Shown here piece after piece: positions 6,951-14,424 of a stretch of DNA of 18,028 nt. This DNA is from UBA7672 sp038326205. Its GTDB lineage: Bacteria; Pseudomonadota; Alphaproteobacteria; Caulobacterales; Hyphomonadaceae. The translations under genes were made by a program, and so were the position numbers. The notes beneath the pieces are model-generated. The model worked only from the letters and a program-made list of their open reading frames with translations, did not search any database and had not been told where the DNA came from. Where the stretch lies: the NCBI GenBank assembly GCA_038326205.1, contig JBBQJV010000077.1, forward strand, positions 1-18,028, read 5' to 3'. Each line of letters begins with the position of its first letter. Position 1 is the first letter of the stretch.

Positions 6951-7955
6951 ATGCCGAGCCTCCACGGTAGCCTGAGGACGGGCAAGGCTTTGACACTTGA
7001 ATCTGATCTCGCGGCCTATGCCGCGCGCTTCCTTACACGCCCGGAGCGCAAAAGGCCATTGCCGACTCACCTTCAAAGACTTGAATCCGAAAGCATTTTT
7101 ATCATGCGGGAGGTCGCCGCAGGGTTCGAGAACCCCGTAATGCTTTACTCCATCGGCAAGGATTCATCGGTGATGCTGCATCTGGCGATGAAGGCCTTCT
7201 GGCCCTCGCGACCGCCATTTCCGTTCATGCACATCGATACGACATGGAAATTCCGGGAAATGGTGCAGTTCCGGGACCTGATCACGAAGAAGCTGGGACT
7301 CGACCTGATCGTCCACATCAATGACGACGGCCTGAAACGGGGGATCAACCCTTACGACTCCGGCTCGAACCTCCACACACAGGTAATGAAAACCGAGGGC
7401 CTGCGGCAGGCGATGGACAAGTACCGGTTCGACGCAGCCTTTGGCGGAGCGCGCCGGGACGAGGAAAAGAGCCGGGCCAAGGAGCGCATCTTCTCCTTCC
7501 GCACGGAGAACCATGGCTGGGACCCTAAGAACCAGCGGCCGGAGCTCTGGAGCCTCTACAACACGCGTAAGGCCAAGGGCGAAAGCATCCGCGTCTTCCC
7601 GATCTCAAATTGGACCGAGTTGGATATCTGGGCCTACATCGCCGAGGAGGCGATCCCGATCGTTCCCCTGTATTTTGGCAAGGAACGCCCGACGGTGATC
7701 CGCAACGGCCAGATTTTCATGGTGGATGACGCACGCACGCCGATGGAGCGGGGCGAGACGTCTGTGCCGCGCATGATCCGCTTCCGCACGCTGGGCTGCT
7801 ATCCGCTGACTGCAGCAATCGAGAGCGATGCCGCTACGCTCGACGATATCGTTGGCGAGATGTTGACTGCGCGAACATCAGAACGTTCGGGCCGATTGAT
7901 CGACCATGATGAGAGCGGATCGATGGAGAAGAAAAAACGCGAGGGGTATTTCTGA
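6951..7955 (+). CDS. cysD: Sulfate adenylyltransferase subunit 2 (small, PP-loop subunit)
   Basis: CysD with CysN makes adenosine 5'-phosphosulfate (APS) from ATP and sulfate in the cytoplasm, the first step of sulfate assimilation. The sequence from residue 39 on follows E. coli CysD closely: THLQRLESESI, NPVMLYSIGKDSSVMLHLA (PP-loop at 67-73), FDAAFGGARRDEEKSRAKER, WDPKNQRPELW, and the ending SMEKKKREGYF. E. coli CysD is 302 residues; this frame gives 334. The start is uncertain. ATG 6951 has no good ribosome site and adds about 36 residues unlike the family. TTG 6990 (GAGGA upstream) and TTG 7059 (giving MPTHLQRLE, closest to family length) are alternatives. The stop overlaps the cysNC ATG by one base, so the two are surely co-translated. 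Confidence 0.95.
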   Translation: MPSLHGSLRTGKALTLESDLAAYAARFLTRPERKRPLPTHLQRLESESIFIMREVAAGFENPVMLYSIGKDSSVMLHLAMKAFWPSRPPFPFMHIDTTWKFREMVQFRDLITKKLGLDLIVHINDDGLKRGINPYDSGSNLHTQVMKTEGLRQAMDKYRFDAAFGGARRDEEKSRAKERIFSFRTENHGWDPKNQRPELWSLYNTRKAKGESIRVFPISNWTELDIWAYIAEEAIPIVPLYFGKERPTVIRNGQIFMVDDARTPMERGETSVPRMIRFRTLGCYPLTAAIESDAATLDDIVGEMLTARTSERSGRLIDHDESGSMEKKKREGYF

Positions 7956-9898
7956 TGCCCACGAAAGTGACCCCGCTGCCTACCAAGGAACAGCGCCAAT
8001 CGGTGCGCGAACTGGCCGCCGCAGAGATGGGCGTGCTGCGATTCATCACTTGCGGTTCGGTGGACGACGGCAAATCGACCCTGATCGGACGTCTGCTCTA
8101 TGACACCAAGCTTCTGTTCGAAGACCAGCTGGCGACGCTCAAGAAAGATAGCGCCAAGCACGGCACGCAGGGCGAGAACTTCGATTTCGCGCTGCTGCTC
8201 GACGGGCTTGAAGCGGAGCGCGAGCAGGGCATCACTATCGATGTCGCCTATCGTTTCTTCTCGACCGACAAGCGCAAGTTTATCGTCGCGGACACGCCGG
8301 GGCATGAGCAGTATACGCGCAACATGGCGACAGGCGCATCGACCGCCGACCTCGCCGTCATCCTGATCGATGCGCGCCGGGGCGTGCTGCCGCAGACCAA
8401 GCGTCACACATATATCGCCAACATGCTTGGCGTCCGACACATCGTGGCGGCGGTGAACAAGATGGATCTCGTCGAATACAGTCGCTCGCGCTTCCACGAA
8501 ATCGTAGCGAGCTATCTGGCGATAGCCGAGAACCTCGGGTTTGAGACCATTACGCCCATTCCGATGTCGGCGCTCAATGGCGACAATGTCATCACGCCTT
8601 CCGCAGCGATGTCATGGCATTCAGGGCCGACACTGTTGCGACACCTCGAGAATATCGAGATCAGCGACCAGCGAGCCGATGCTCCGTTCCGACTGCCGGT
8701 GCAGTGGGTGAACCGGCCCCATCTCGATTTTCGCGGGTTTTCCGGCACGGTTATCTCGGGCTCGGTGAAGCCGGGCGATGAGGTCGTCGTCGCGAAGTCA
8801 GGCAAAGTTTCAAAGGTAAAAGCGCTGGTCTCAGCCGACGGTGATCTTCCGGTTGCGCGGGCGGGCGACGCCATCACGCTGGTGATCGAAGACGAGATCG
8901 ACGCATCGCGCGGCGATGTGTTTGCAACGCCGGACGCGCGACCCGTACTGTCTAACCAGTTCACGGCAAACGTCTTGTGGATGCACGAGGATTCGCTGAC
9001 GATCGGCAACGCTTACGTTCTGAAAATTGGCGCACAGACGGTTCAAGCTGCCGTGACGGGCATCCGGCACAAGATCGATATCAACACGCTGGACAAGACT
9101 TCGGGGAATAGTCTGGGTCTCAACGAGATCGGCCTTTGCAATATTTCCGCGAACCAGCCGATTGCGTTCGATCCCTACAAGCTGATCCGGGAGGCGGGCG
9201 CTTTTATCCTGATCGACCGCTTCACCAACCAGACGGTTGGCGCCGGCATGATCGAGTTCTCGCTCAATCGCGCCACCAACGTCCACCGCCAGGCGATGGA
9301 TGTGACCAAAACCAGCCGCTCGCTGATCAAGGGCCACAAGCCGGCGATCCTGTGGTTCACGGGGCTGTCGGGCGCGGGCAAGTCGACCATCGCGAACCTG
9401 GTGGAGCGCAAGCTCTCGGCCATGGGCGCGCACACGTACTCGCTGGATGGCGACAACATACGGCAGGGGCTGAACAAGGATCTCGGATTCACGGATACCG
9501 ATCGGGTGGAGAACATCCGGCGCATCGGTGAGGTGGCGAAACTGTTTGTCGATGCCGGCGTGATCGTGACGGCGTCCTTCATTTCGCCCTTCCGGGTCGA
9601 GCGCGACATGGTGCGGGGGCTCGTGGAGAACGGCGAATTCTTCGAGGTGTTCGTCGACACGCCACTCGCAATCGCCGAGAAGCGGGATGTGAAAGGGCTC
9701 TACAAGAAGGCGCGCGCGGGTCAGATCCGCAACTTCACGGGGATCGACAGCCCGTACGAGGCGCCAATCTCTCCGGAGCTGCGTCTTGATACGGCTGCGG
9801 CCAGCGCGGACGTGCTAGCTGACGAGGTCATCGATCACTTGCGGCAAGCTGGGATCATCGGATCGGCGGGCGAGCCGCTGAACGACTTCTCGATCTAG
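7955..9898 (+). CDS. cysNC: Bifunctional sulfate adenylyltransferase large subunit / APS kinase
   Basis: This 647-residue fusion has an EF-Tu-like GTPase (CysN) followed by APS kinase (CysC). CysN uses GTP hydrolysis to drive APS formation with CysD; the CysC part phosphorylates APS to PAPS. GTPase motifs are visible: P-loop GSVDDGKST (34-42), the EREQGITIDVAYRFF switch region, DTPGHEQY and NKMDLVEYS. Beta-barrel domains follow to about residue 440. The kinase begins near 460 with P-loop GLSGAGKST (470-478), then SLDGDNIRQGLNKDLGF and FISPFRVERDMVR around the expected phospho-Ser. The ATG at 7955 overlaps the cysD stop as TGATG, with GAGGGG at 7941-7946 as ribosome site. The fused form is common in alphaproteobacteria and is called CysN/C or NodQ-like. 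The next gene is a convergent sulfotransferase that would use the PAPS. Confidence 0.97.
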   Translation: MPTKVTPLPTKEQRQSVRELAAAEMGVLRFITCGSVDDGKSTLIGRLLYDTKLLFEDQLATLKKDSAKHGTQGENFDFALLLDGLEAEREQGITIDVAYRFFSTDKRKFIVADTPGHEQYTRNMATGASTADLAVILIDARRGVLPQTKRHTYIANMLGVRHIVAAVNKMDLVEYSRSRFHEIVASYLAIAENLGFETITPIPMSALNGDNVITPSAAMSWHSGPTLLRHLENIEISDQRADAPFRLPVQWVNRPHLDFRGFSGTVISGSVKPGDEVVVAKSGKVSKVKALVSADGDLPVARAGDAITLVIEDEIDASRGDVFATPDARPVLSNQFTANVLWMHEDSLTIGNAYVLKIGAQTVQAAVTGIRHKIDINTLDKTSGNSLGLNEIGLCNISANQPIAFDPYKLIREAGAFILIDRFTNQTVGAGMIEFSLNRATNVHRQAMDVTKTSRSLIKGHKPAILWFTGLSGAGKSTIANLVERKLSAMGAHTYSLDGDNIRQGLNKDLGFTDTDRVENIRRIGEVAKLFVDAGVIVTASFISPFRVERDMVRGLVENGEFFEVFVDTPLAIAEKRDVKGLYKKARAGQIRNFTGIDSPYEAPISPELRLDTAAASADVLADEVIDHLRQAGIIGSAGEPLNDFSI

Positions 9899-9907
9899 TC
9901 AGTACCG

Positions 9908-9923
9908 AGCGCGTCCTTGCGCT
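9908..9923. terminator. Small hairpin in the 29-bp gap between convergent genes
   Basis: AGCGC (9908-9912) pairs with GCGCT (9919-9923) around a 6-base loop, between the stop codons of cysNC and the sulfotransferase gene. The place suits a two-way terminator, but the stem is only 5 bp and there is no T-run, so this is a weak call. Confidence 0.22.
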
Positions 9924-9927
9924 GCTG

Positions 9928-10830
9928 TCAGGACTGCCCGGTGCTCAGCCAGCGCGCACATTCCGCTCCGAGCTTCTGCTCGGCCGTTTGCTCGTATAGC
10001 GCCACGTCGTCTGCCGTGAGAACGTCGCGCCAACGTCCGTTGGTTCCCTTGTTGATGAACTGGGTTGAGCCCCCCTCGAAGACCGCGCCGCCCAGTGGCG
10101 CCACCTTGTCAGCGTTCTTCTTCATGTAATCGAATGAGCAGTGCTCCACGATCGTCGGCCATTCGGCATCGGTGATGTCGATGCCGAGGAAAGCGGCGAT
10201 CCGTTTCATCTCGCCGGGTAGATCCGCCTTGAGGTCGTTGAAATGCACGAGGTGGACGTTGGGCAGGTTGCGCGCCGCCCACCACGTCGCGATGTTTTCC
10301 CAGTACGACCAGATCGGGTAACCGTCCTTCTCCAGCCAGGTCAGGAAGTAGCGACGAATGTCGGGATCGGGCCGATCGATCGACGGTCCGACGCGTTCCG
10401 GAGTATCGTTCAGAACCTCGTACCAGAGCGCGTTGGCGGTGGAGTGGTGGTGATGGAAACTCCACACCACGTCGCGTCCATCTCGTCCGATGTAGATGTA
10501 CTTCGCGTCCGGATTGAACACCAGGGCGTCTAGGGGCAGATGCGTTTTCACAACGCGGCGGTGCGGTTGCGCCTCCAGCGCGCCGAGCTTCACGGCCTTT
10601 GGGGGTACGCGAAAATCAACCCAGGGGGAGATCTCGTGAATTGGAACGTCCGGGTCGCCCTTGAACACAAGTTGGCCGATTATCTGCTGCGTCCATGTGG
10701 TGCCCGACTTGGCGTAGGTCGCGACAATCACATCGTCGGGCCTGAACGCGAAGTCGTTCCAGACTGTGGAATCCATGTGGTGGTTCATCAGCTCGCGTGT
10801 CTTGCGCGGCCATTTGATATCGGCGCCCAT
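9928..10830 (-). CDS. PAPS-dependent sulfotransferase (Sulfotransfer_1, SULT-like)
   Basis: A 300-residue cytosolic enzyme expected to move a sulfo group from PAPS to a hydroxyl or amine of a small acceptor. It has all main family motifs (PF00685). The 5'-phosphosulfate loop is YAKSGTTW (39-46). KTHLP (95-99) contains the likely catalytic His97. The 3'-phosphate site is IGRDGRDVVWSF (114-125, Arg116 and Ser124). The C-terminal KGTNGRWRD (261-269) is the RKGxxGDWK-like PAPS-binding element. The length is normal for a full enzyme. ATG 10830 is chosen because the frame further upstream (to 11232) runs through the divergent ZIP gene and is low-quality Ala/Thr/Arg sequence. No strong ribosome site is seen. 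The acceptor cannot be told; the neighbours cysD-cysNC supply the donor. Confidence 0.92.
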   Translation of the reverse strand: MGADIKWPRKTRELMNHHMDSTVWNDFAFRPDDVIVATYAKSGTTWTQQIIGQLVFKGDPDVPIHEISPWVDFRVPPKAVKLGALEAQPHRRVVKTHLPLDALVFNPDAKYIYIGRDGRDVVWSFHHHHSTANALWYEVLNDTPERVGPSIDRPDPDIRRYFLTWLEKDGYPIWSYWENIATWWAARNLPNVHLVHFNDLKADLPGEMKRIAAFLGIDITDAEWPTIVEHCSFDYMKKNADKVAPLGGAVFEGGSTQFINKGTNGRWRDVLTADDVALYEQTAEQKLGAECARWLSTGQS

Positions 10831-10951
10831 TCGTGTCTCGTCCCAAGATCGCGTCCGTTCGGCTCTGCCCGGAAAGCGATGAATGCAAGCGTTCCGCTGA
10901 TCCCTGTCGCGCGCAAGGTCAATTCGCACCCGCGGCGCTGTTGCCTTGTTA

Positions 10952-10968
10952 GTGTTACTATGTAACAC
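10952..10968. promoter_or_regulatory. Perfect 7-3-7 palindrome, candidate operator before the ZIP gene
   Basis: GTGTTAC-tat-GTAACAC (10952-10968) is a perfect inverted repeat with a 3-base spacer. It ends 7 bases before the ZIP start codon and 122 bases upstream of the divergent sulfotransferase start. Its layout (TGTTAc-N3-gTAACA) resembles Zur-type boxes (TGTTAT-N3-ATAACA-like), which control zinc uptake genes, and also TetR-family operators. A repressor here would block the start of the ZIP transcript. No clear -35/-10 pair could be placed, and no regulator gene is in the window. Confidence 0.55.
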
Positions 10969-10975
10969 GTAACGA

Positions 10976-11629
10976 ATGGCAGGATCCGAAGCAGCAATCG
11001 TGCTCGGCGCGGGCGCGCTCAGCGTCGCGGGCGTGGCGTTTGCGCTGCTGGCTGCGACCATGGCAAAGCGAGTGACCGATCTGGTGGGGCTCGCTGGCGG
11101 TGTCGTGATCCTGATCACCGCGATCACGCATCTCGCGCCCGAAGCCGTTGCGGCGGGCAATATCGAAGTGGCGTTTCTGATCGCTGGCGCGGCTGTCGGC
11201 ATCGGGTTGGAAGTGTTGTTCCGCACGCGCACAACGCCTTCGCCGTCGACTGAACAGATCGGCTCGTGGCTCGGGCTGATTGTGCTGGGTATTCACTCGA
11301 CGCTGGACGGCGCCGTCTACACGGCGGTGTTCTGGCATGGCGACGAGTCGGGGCTCATGACGTCTCTTGGCTTGATCCTGCATGAGGCGCCGGAGGGGGT
11401 GGTGGCGATGGCGCTGGCGCTGCAGGCGGGGTTGAAGCCTCCGGTGGCGGCTATGGTGGCGGTGCTGGCATCGTCAATGACGACACCGCTCGGCTGGGTG
11501 ATTGCGCATGCGATTGGCGAGTCGGGCAACGGCGTGATGCAGGCGATGTTCGCCGGGTCAGCTGGACTACTGCTGTATGTCGGCTGGCATCTGGTCGCCG
11601 GCGGATGGCGCTCGCTGCGGCGCACATAA
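10976..11629 (+). CDS. ZIP-family divalent metal transporter
   Basis: A 217-residue membrane protein with about 7-8 hydrophobic segments. The metal-site motifs of ZIP proteins (PF02535) are present: HSTLDG (107-112, the TM4 H-x-x-x-D/E-G site) and HEAPEG (136-141, the TM5 H-E-x-P-E-G site), and a further His in THLAPE (residue 52). ZIP proteins carry zinc or other divalent metals into the cytoplasm; the metal cannot be told from sequence. Length is at the short end of the family. A variable loop PSPSTEQ separates TM3 and TM4, without the His-rich run often seen there. ATG 10976 has no clear ribosome site, so the message may be leaderless or weakly translated. It lies right after a palindrome that may be its operator. 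Confidence 0.85.
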   Translation: MAGSEAAIVLGAGALSVAGVAFALLAATMAKRVTDLVGLAGGVVILITAITHLAPEAVAAGNIEVAFLIAGAAVGIGLEVLFRTRTTPSPSTEQIGSWLGLIVLGIHSTLDGAVYTAVFWHGDESGLMTSLGLILHEAPEGVVAMALALQAGLKPPVAAMVAVLASSMTTPLGWVIAHAIGESGNGVMQAMFAGSAGLLLYVGWHLVAGGWRSLRRT

Positions 11630-11765
11630 GGCACGTGCACGGAATCCGGCCCAAATGGTCGACGTCGCGCACGTCTGTTCCCAACTTTATGCCGGGGCAG
11701 GTTCCGCGCGCGTTTCATCCAAAGAGATGGCAGTATATATCATCCGTCAAACACCGGAGATCGCA

Positions 11766-12830
11766 ATGGCTGACCTTTTCGACAATCCGCTGGGCACCGA
11801 CGGGTTCGAGTTCGTCGAATATACCTCGCCCAACCCGCACGAACTCGGAAAGCTGTTCGAGGCGTTCGGATTTACGGCTGTTTCAAAGCACCGCTCCAAA
11901 AACGTCATCCGCTACAAGCAGGGCGACATCAACTTCATCCTGAACATGGAACCCTCGGGCCAGCCCGCAGCATTCCGCGGCCAGCACGGGCAGGGCGCCA
12001 ATGCCATGGCGTTTCGCGTCAAGGATGCGGCGAAGGCTTATGCTGAGGCGATCAAGCGCGGGGCGGAACCGGCATTCGGCACAGTTGGTCCGATGGAGCT
12101 GAACATTCCAGCGATCCAGGCGATCGGCGGGGCGTACATCTATCTCGTCGACCGCTATGGCGCGCACGGCATCTACGATATCGACTTCATGCCGATAGAA
12201 GGCGCGGACGAAGCGAAAAGCAATGTCGGCCTCACCTATCTCGATCACCTCACGCACAACCTTTTCCGCGGCAATATGGATAAGTGGGCGAGCTATTACG
12301 AGAAGATCTTCAACTTCCGCGAGATCCGCTATTTCGACATCGAGGGCAAGCAGACGGGCCTCGTCTCCAAGGCGATGACCAGCCCGTGCGGCAAGATCCG
12401 CATTCCGCTGAACGAGAGCCGCGACGACAAGAGCCAGATTGAGGAGTTTCTCAGGGACTATGGCGGCGAGGGTATCCAGCACATCGCGCTTGGCACCGAC
12501 GATATCTACGCCAGCGTCGAAGCGCTGCGTGCACGCGGCATCCCGTTCCAGACTGCGCCGGATACCTATTTCGAAGGCATCGGCCAACGCCTTGGCGCGC
12601 ATGGCGAAGATGTCGAGCGGCTGCAGAAGAACCAGATACTGATCGACGGTGCGCCAACACAGGGGCAGGGCCTGCTGCTACAGATCTTCACCGCCAACCA
12701 GATCGGCCCGATCTTCTTCGAGCTGATCCAGCGCAAGGGCAATGAAGGCTTTGGCGAGGGCAACTTCCGCGCGCTGTTCGAGAGCATCGAGGCGGATCAG
12801 GTTCGCCGCGGGGTGCTGAAGGAGGCTTGA
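11766..12830 (+). CDS. hppD: 4-hydroxyphenylpyruvate dioxygenase
   Basis: This enzyme turns 4-hydroxyphenylpyruvate into homogentisate with O2 and Fe(II), the entry to tyrosine breakdown (and pyomelanin if homogentisate builds up). The 354 residues are the usual bacterial length. Two vicinal-oxygen-chelate domains are visible (about 12-140 and 157-330). The iron ligands are His161 (YLDHLTHNL), His239 (GIQHIAL) and Glu319 (PIFFELIQR). ATG 11766 is chosen over earlier in-frame starts because GGAG lies 6 bases upstream and MADLFDNPLGTDGFEFVEY is the family N-terminus. A TATATAT at 11734-11740 may be part of its promoter. It heads a plus-strand run that leads to maiA and hmgA. A diverged copy of its 3' end lies at 13375-13419. 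Confidence 0.97.
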   Translation: MADLFDNPLGTDGFEFVEYTSPNPHELGKLFEAFGFTAVSKHRSKNVIRYKQGDINFILNMEPSGQPAAFRGQHGQGANAMAFRVKDAAKAYAEAIKRGAEPAFGTVGPMELNIPAIQAIGGAYIYLVDRYGAHGIYDIDFMPIEGADEAKSNVGLTYLDHLTHNLFRGNMDKWASYYEKIFNFREIRYFDIEGKQTGLVSKAMTSPCGKIRIPLNESRDDKSQIEEFLRDYGGEGIQHIALGTDDIYASVEALRARGIPFQTAPDTYFEGIGQRLGAHGEDVERLQKNQILIDGAPTQGQGLLLQIFTANQIGPIFFELIQRKGNEGFGEGNFRALFESIEADQVRRGVLKEA

Positions 12831-12840
12831 TGCTTGACCT

Positions 12841-13329
12841 GTGCTGAAGCGCCAAGGAAAAAAGCGCAATTGGGGCGCTGCGCTATTCGCGTCGTCGCTC
12901 GCCGCATGGGTTTCCTACTTCGGCTTCGCGTGGCTTGCTCAGACGCTCTTGAGCATGCTGCCGCTCGCACCGCAATCGACACATCCGGCGCCGCGATCAG
13001 ACCTTAGTGTGGCGATCGCCATTTTTGGTGCTCCGGTAGTTCTGATCGTCTGCTTCGTGTTGAGCGGTGTTGCGCTGGTCTTTTCGGAGTATTTCAGGCT
13101 GACGAAATGGTGGCAGATGGCATGTATCGGCATGACCGTTGGCTTGATGTTCGCCCTTGGTTTGGCGAGTCCAAGGGCAGCTGAGTCGCACGTCTGGTCG
13201 GGTCGAAGCTGGATCGTTGGCGTAGTTCACTTCATGTTGACTGGCGCTTGCGCTGGAACTGCGGCCTGGGCCAGTCTGTGGCTGGACAGCAAGTCGACAC
13301 GTGGACGCGAAACAGAAGCTGTTCATTGA
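12841..13329 (+). CDS. Small integral membrane protein of unknown function
   Basis: I do not recognise this 162-residue protein. It has a basic N-terminus (LKRQGKKRNW) and four likely membrane helices at about residues 13-38, 57-82, 93-110 and 124-147. The ends are probably cytoplasmic (C-terminal SKSTRGRETEAVH). A stop at 12835-12837 in frame forces the start to be GTG 12841 or later. The AAGGAGG at the end of hppD is 15 bases away, so expression may depend on coupling to hppD. Its first codons GTG-CTG-AAG repeat exactly the last codons of hppD 28 bp earlier, and a diverged hppD 3' copy follows the gene. The gene therefore looks inserted, or created by duplication, between hppD and the MAPEG gene. 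Confidence 0.65.
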   Translation: MLKRQGKKRNWGAALFASSLAAWVSYFGFAWLAQTLLSMLPLAPQSTHPAPRSDLSVAIAIFGAPVVLIVCFVLSGVALVFSEYFRLTKWWQMACIGMTVGLMFALGLASPRAAESHVWSGRSWIVGVVHFMLTGACAGTAAWASLWLDSKSTRGRETEAVH

Positions 13330-13365
13330 TTTCTCGCGACATCGCAAAAGCATCTTGCGGGGTCT

Positions 13366-13449
13366 ATGGCGCGGTTCGAAAGTGCCGACACAGATCCGGT
13401 TCGTCGCGGCGTGCTAAAGCGGCCGCAAGACCAGTGGAGCAGACAATGA
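13366..13449 (+). pseudogene. Remnant second copy of the hppD 3' end (27-codon frame)
   Basis: A short frame starting ATG-GCG-CGG encodes FESADTDPVRRGVLK, which matches FESIEADQVRRGVLK at the end of HppD (residues 338-352) at 11 of 15 positions. At DNA level 13375-13419 matches 12777-12821 at about 34 of 45 bases, and the codons for V-R-R-G-V-L-K differ only at silent sites. It then runs on as RPQDQWSRQ and stops at TGA 13447-13449, overlapping the MAPEG ATG as ATGA. It is either the end of an older hppD left in place or a duplicated tail. It could still be translated as a leader that delivers ribosomes to the MAPEG gene. Homology further upstream (before 13372) is not apparent. Confidence 0.7.
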
Positions 13450-13865
13450 CTTCCCTTTCGGCGCCACTTGTCTCGGCTGCGACGGCCGGTGTCCTGATCA
13501 TCATCCAGATGGCGCTGGTCCTTACCGTTGCGCTCGTTCGCCGGCGCGACAAGCAATCGCTAGGTGATGGCGGCAACGCCGATCTCCTGCGCGCCACCCG
13601 CCGTCATGGAAATTTCGCCGAGAACGCGGCGATCTTCGTGATCGCTCTTGCCTTGTTTGAGATGATCAGCGCCGAACGGCGCACAGCGGAGATATACGCG
13701 GGCATCTTCATTCTCGGTCGCCTCGCGCATGCAGTCGGCCTGTCGATGGAGAACACGTCAAACCTCCCGCGCGTGCTTGGCATCGTCGCTACAGTCGGTG
13801 TCTGCGTCGTGCTCGGTGTTCGTCTTGTGATGTTGGGTCTACCGCTGTTGCAGGGATCGTCCTGA
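13446..13865 (+). CDS. MAPEG-family membrane protein (membrane glutathione transferase-like)
   Basis: A 139-residue protein with four hydrophobic helices (about 9-32, 58-75, 84-99, 108-133) and the MAPEG signature RATRRHGNFAENAAIF, in which Arg53, His54, Gly55, Asn56, Glu59 and Asn60 match the R-x-H-G-N-x-x-E-N pattern (PF01124). Bacterial members are membrane enzymes or relatives that use glutathione to detoxify lipophilic or peroxide compounds. ATG 13446 has GGAG 6 bases upstream and is preferred to the longer frame from 13248, whose first 66 residues read through the membrane-protein gene and the hppD remnant. Its stop overlaps the next ATG by one base (TGATG). The substrate is unknown. 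Confidence 0.88.
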   Translation: MTSLSAPLVSAATAGVLIIIQMALVLTVALVRRRDKQSLGDGGNADLLRATRRHGNFAENAAIFVIALALFEMISAERRTAEIYAGIFILGRLAHAVGLSMENTSNLPRVLGIVATVGVCVVLGVRLVMLGLPLLQGSS

Positions 13866-14323
13866 TGAGCGCCCCGAATTATCCGGTCGAAGGCGCCTGC
13901 CTGTGCGGACAATGCCGCATGCGGATTAGCGTGGCGCCGATCATCACGCTGGCCTGCCACTGCAAGGGCTGCCAGAAGTTGAGCGCGAGCGCGTTCTCGC
14001 TGACGGCGATGGTTCCCGCAGAAGGCTTTCGGCTGATTGCGGGTGAGACCCTCGTTGGCGCGCTGCACGGCGACAATCCGTACCGATACTGCGCCTATTG
14101 CCTGAACTGGCTCTTCACTGAGTTGACCGGCGCACCGTTCGTCAACGTGCGGTCGACCATGTTCGATGTGCCGGCCTGGTCGACACCGTTCATCGAGAGC
14201 CATGTCGGCGAGAAGCTGCCTTGGGCGACGACGCCTGCGCGTCACAGCTTTGCGAAGTTTCCCGAGCCGCATGCGTATGGGCAGCTGATGGCGGAATTTG
14301 CTGCGCTGCACGCGTTTGGGTGA
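13865..14323 (+). CDS. GFA/CENP-V-family zinc protein
   Basis: A 152-residue soluble protein with the full cysteine set of the GFA (glutathione-dependent formaldehyde-activating enzyme) family, PF04828. GACLCGQC gives Cys12, Cys14 and Cys17; ACHCKGCQK gives Cys31, Cys33 and Cys36; YCAYC gives Cys76 and Cys79. These normally bind a structural and a second zinc. True formaldehyde activation is shown for few members, so the function is best left as a zinc-binding, possibly glutathione-adduct-handling protein. Its ATG overlaps the MAPEG stop, so the two are co-translated; both families are tied to glutathione. Confidence 0.88.
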   Translation: MSAPNYPVEGACLCGQCRMRISVAPIITLACHCKGCQKLSASAFSLTAMVPAEGFRLIAGETLVGALHGDNPYRYCAYCLNWLFTELTGAPFVNVRSTMFDVPAWSTPFIESHVGEKLPWATTPARHSFAKFPEPHAYGQLMAEFAALHAFG

Positions 14324-14424
14324 GCCCACTAGGTCACTTGCTCGGGATGCTGGCCGTTGGCGGGCGTCGGCGGCCCATGCTAGGCCTACACCAAAATACA
14401 TATGGGATTCATGGGAGGTTCCGG

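Noticed and set aside
10831..11232. N-terminal extension of the sulfotransferase frame by 134 residues
   Set aside because: It runs antisense through the ZIP gene and the palindrome, consists of low-quality Ala/Thr/Arg/Ser sequence, and the family N-terminus fits ATG 10830.
11577..11765. Longer hppD start
   Set aside because: It overlaps the ZIP gene end, has no family similarity, and ATG 11766 has GGAG at 6 bases.
11883..12602. 239-codon antisense frame within hppD
   Set aside because: A mirror of strongly conserved hppD codons in GC-rich DNA; no own start signals or recognisable family.
14221..14424. Longer acylase start inside the GFA gene
   Set aside because: It reads the GFA gene in another frame; the lipoprotein signal and GGGAGG point to ATG 14425.
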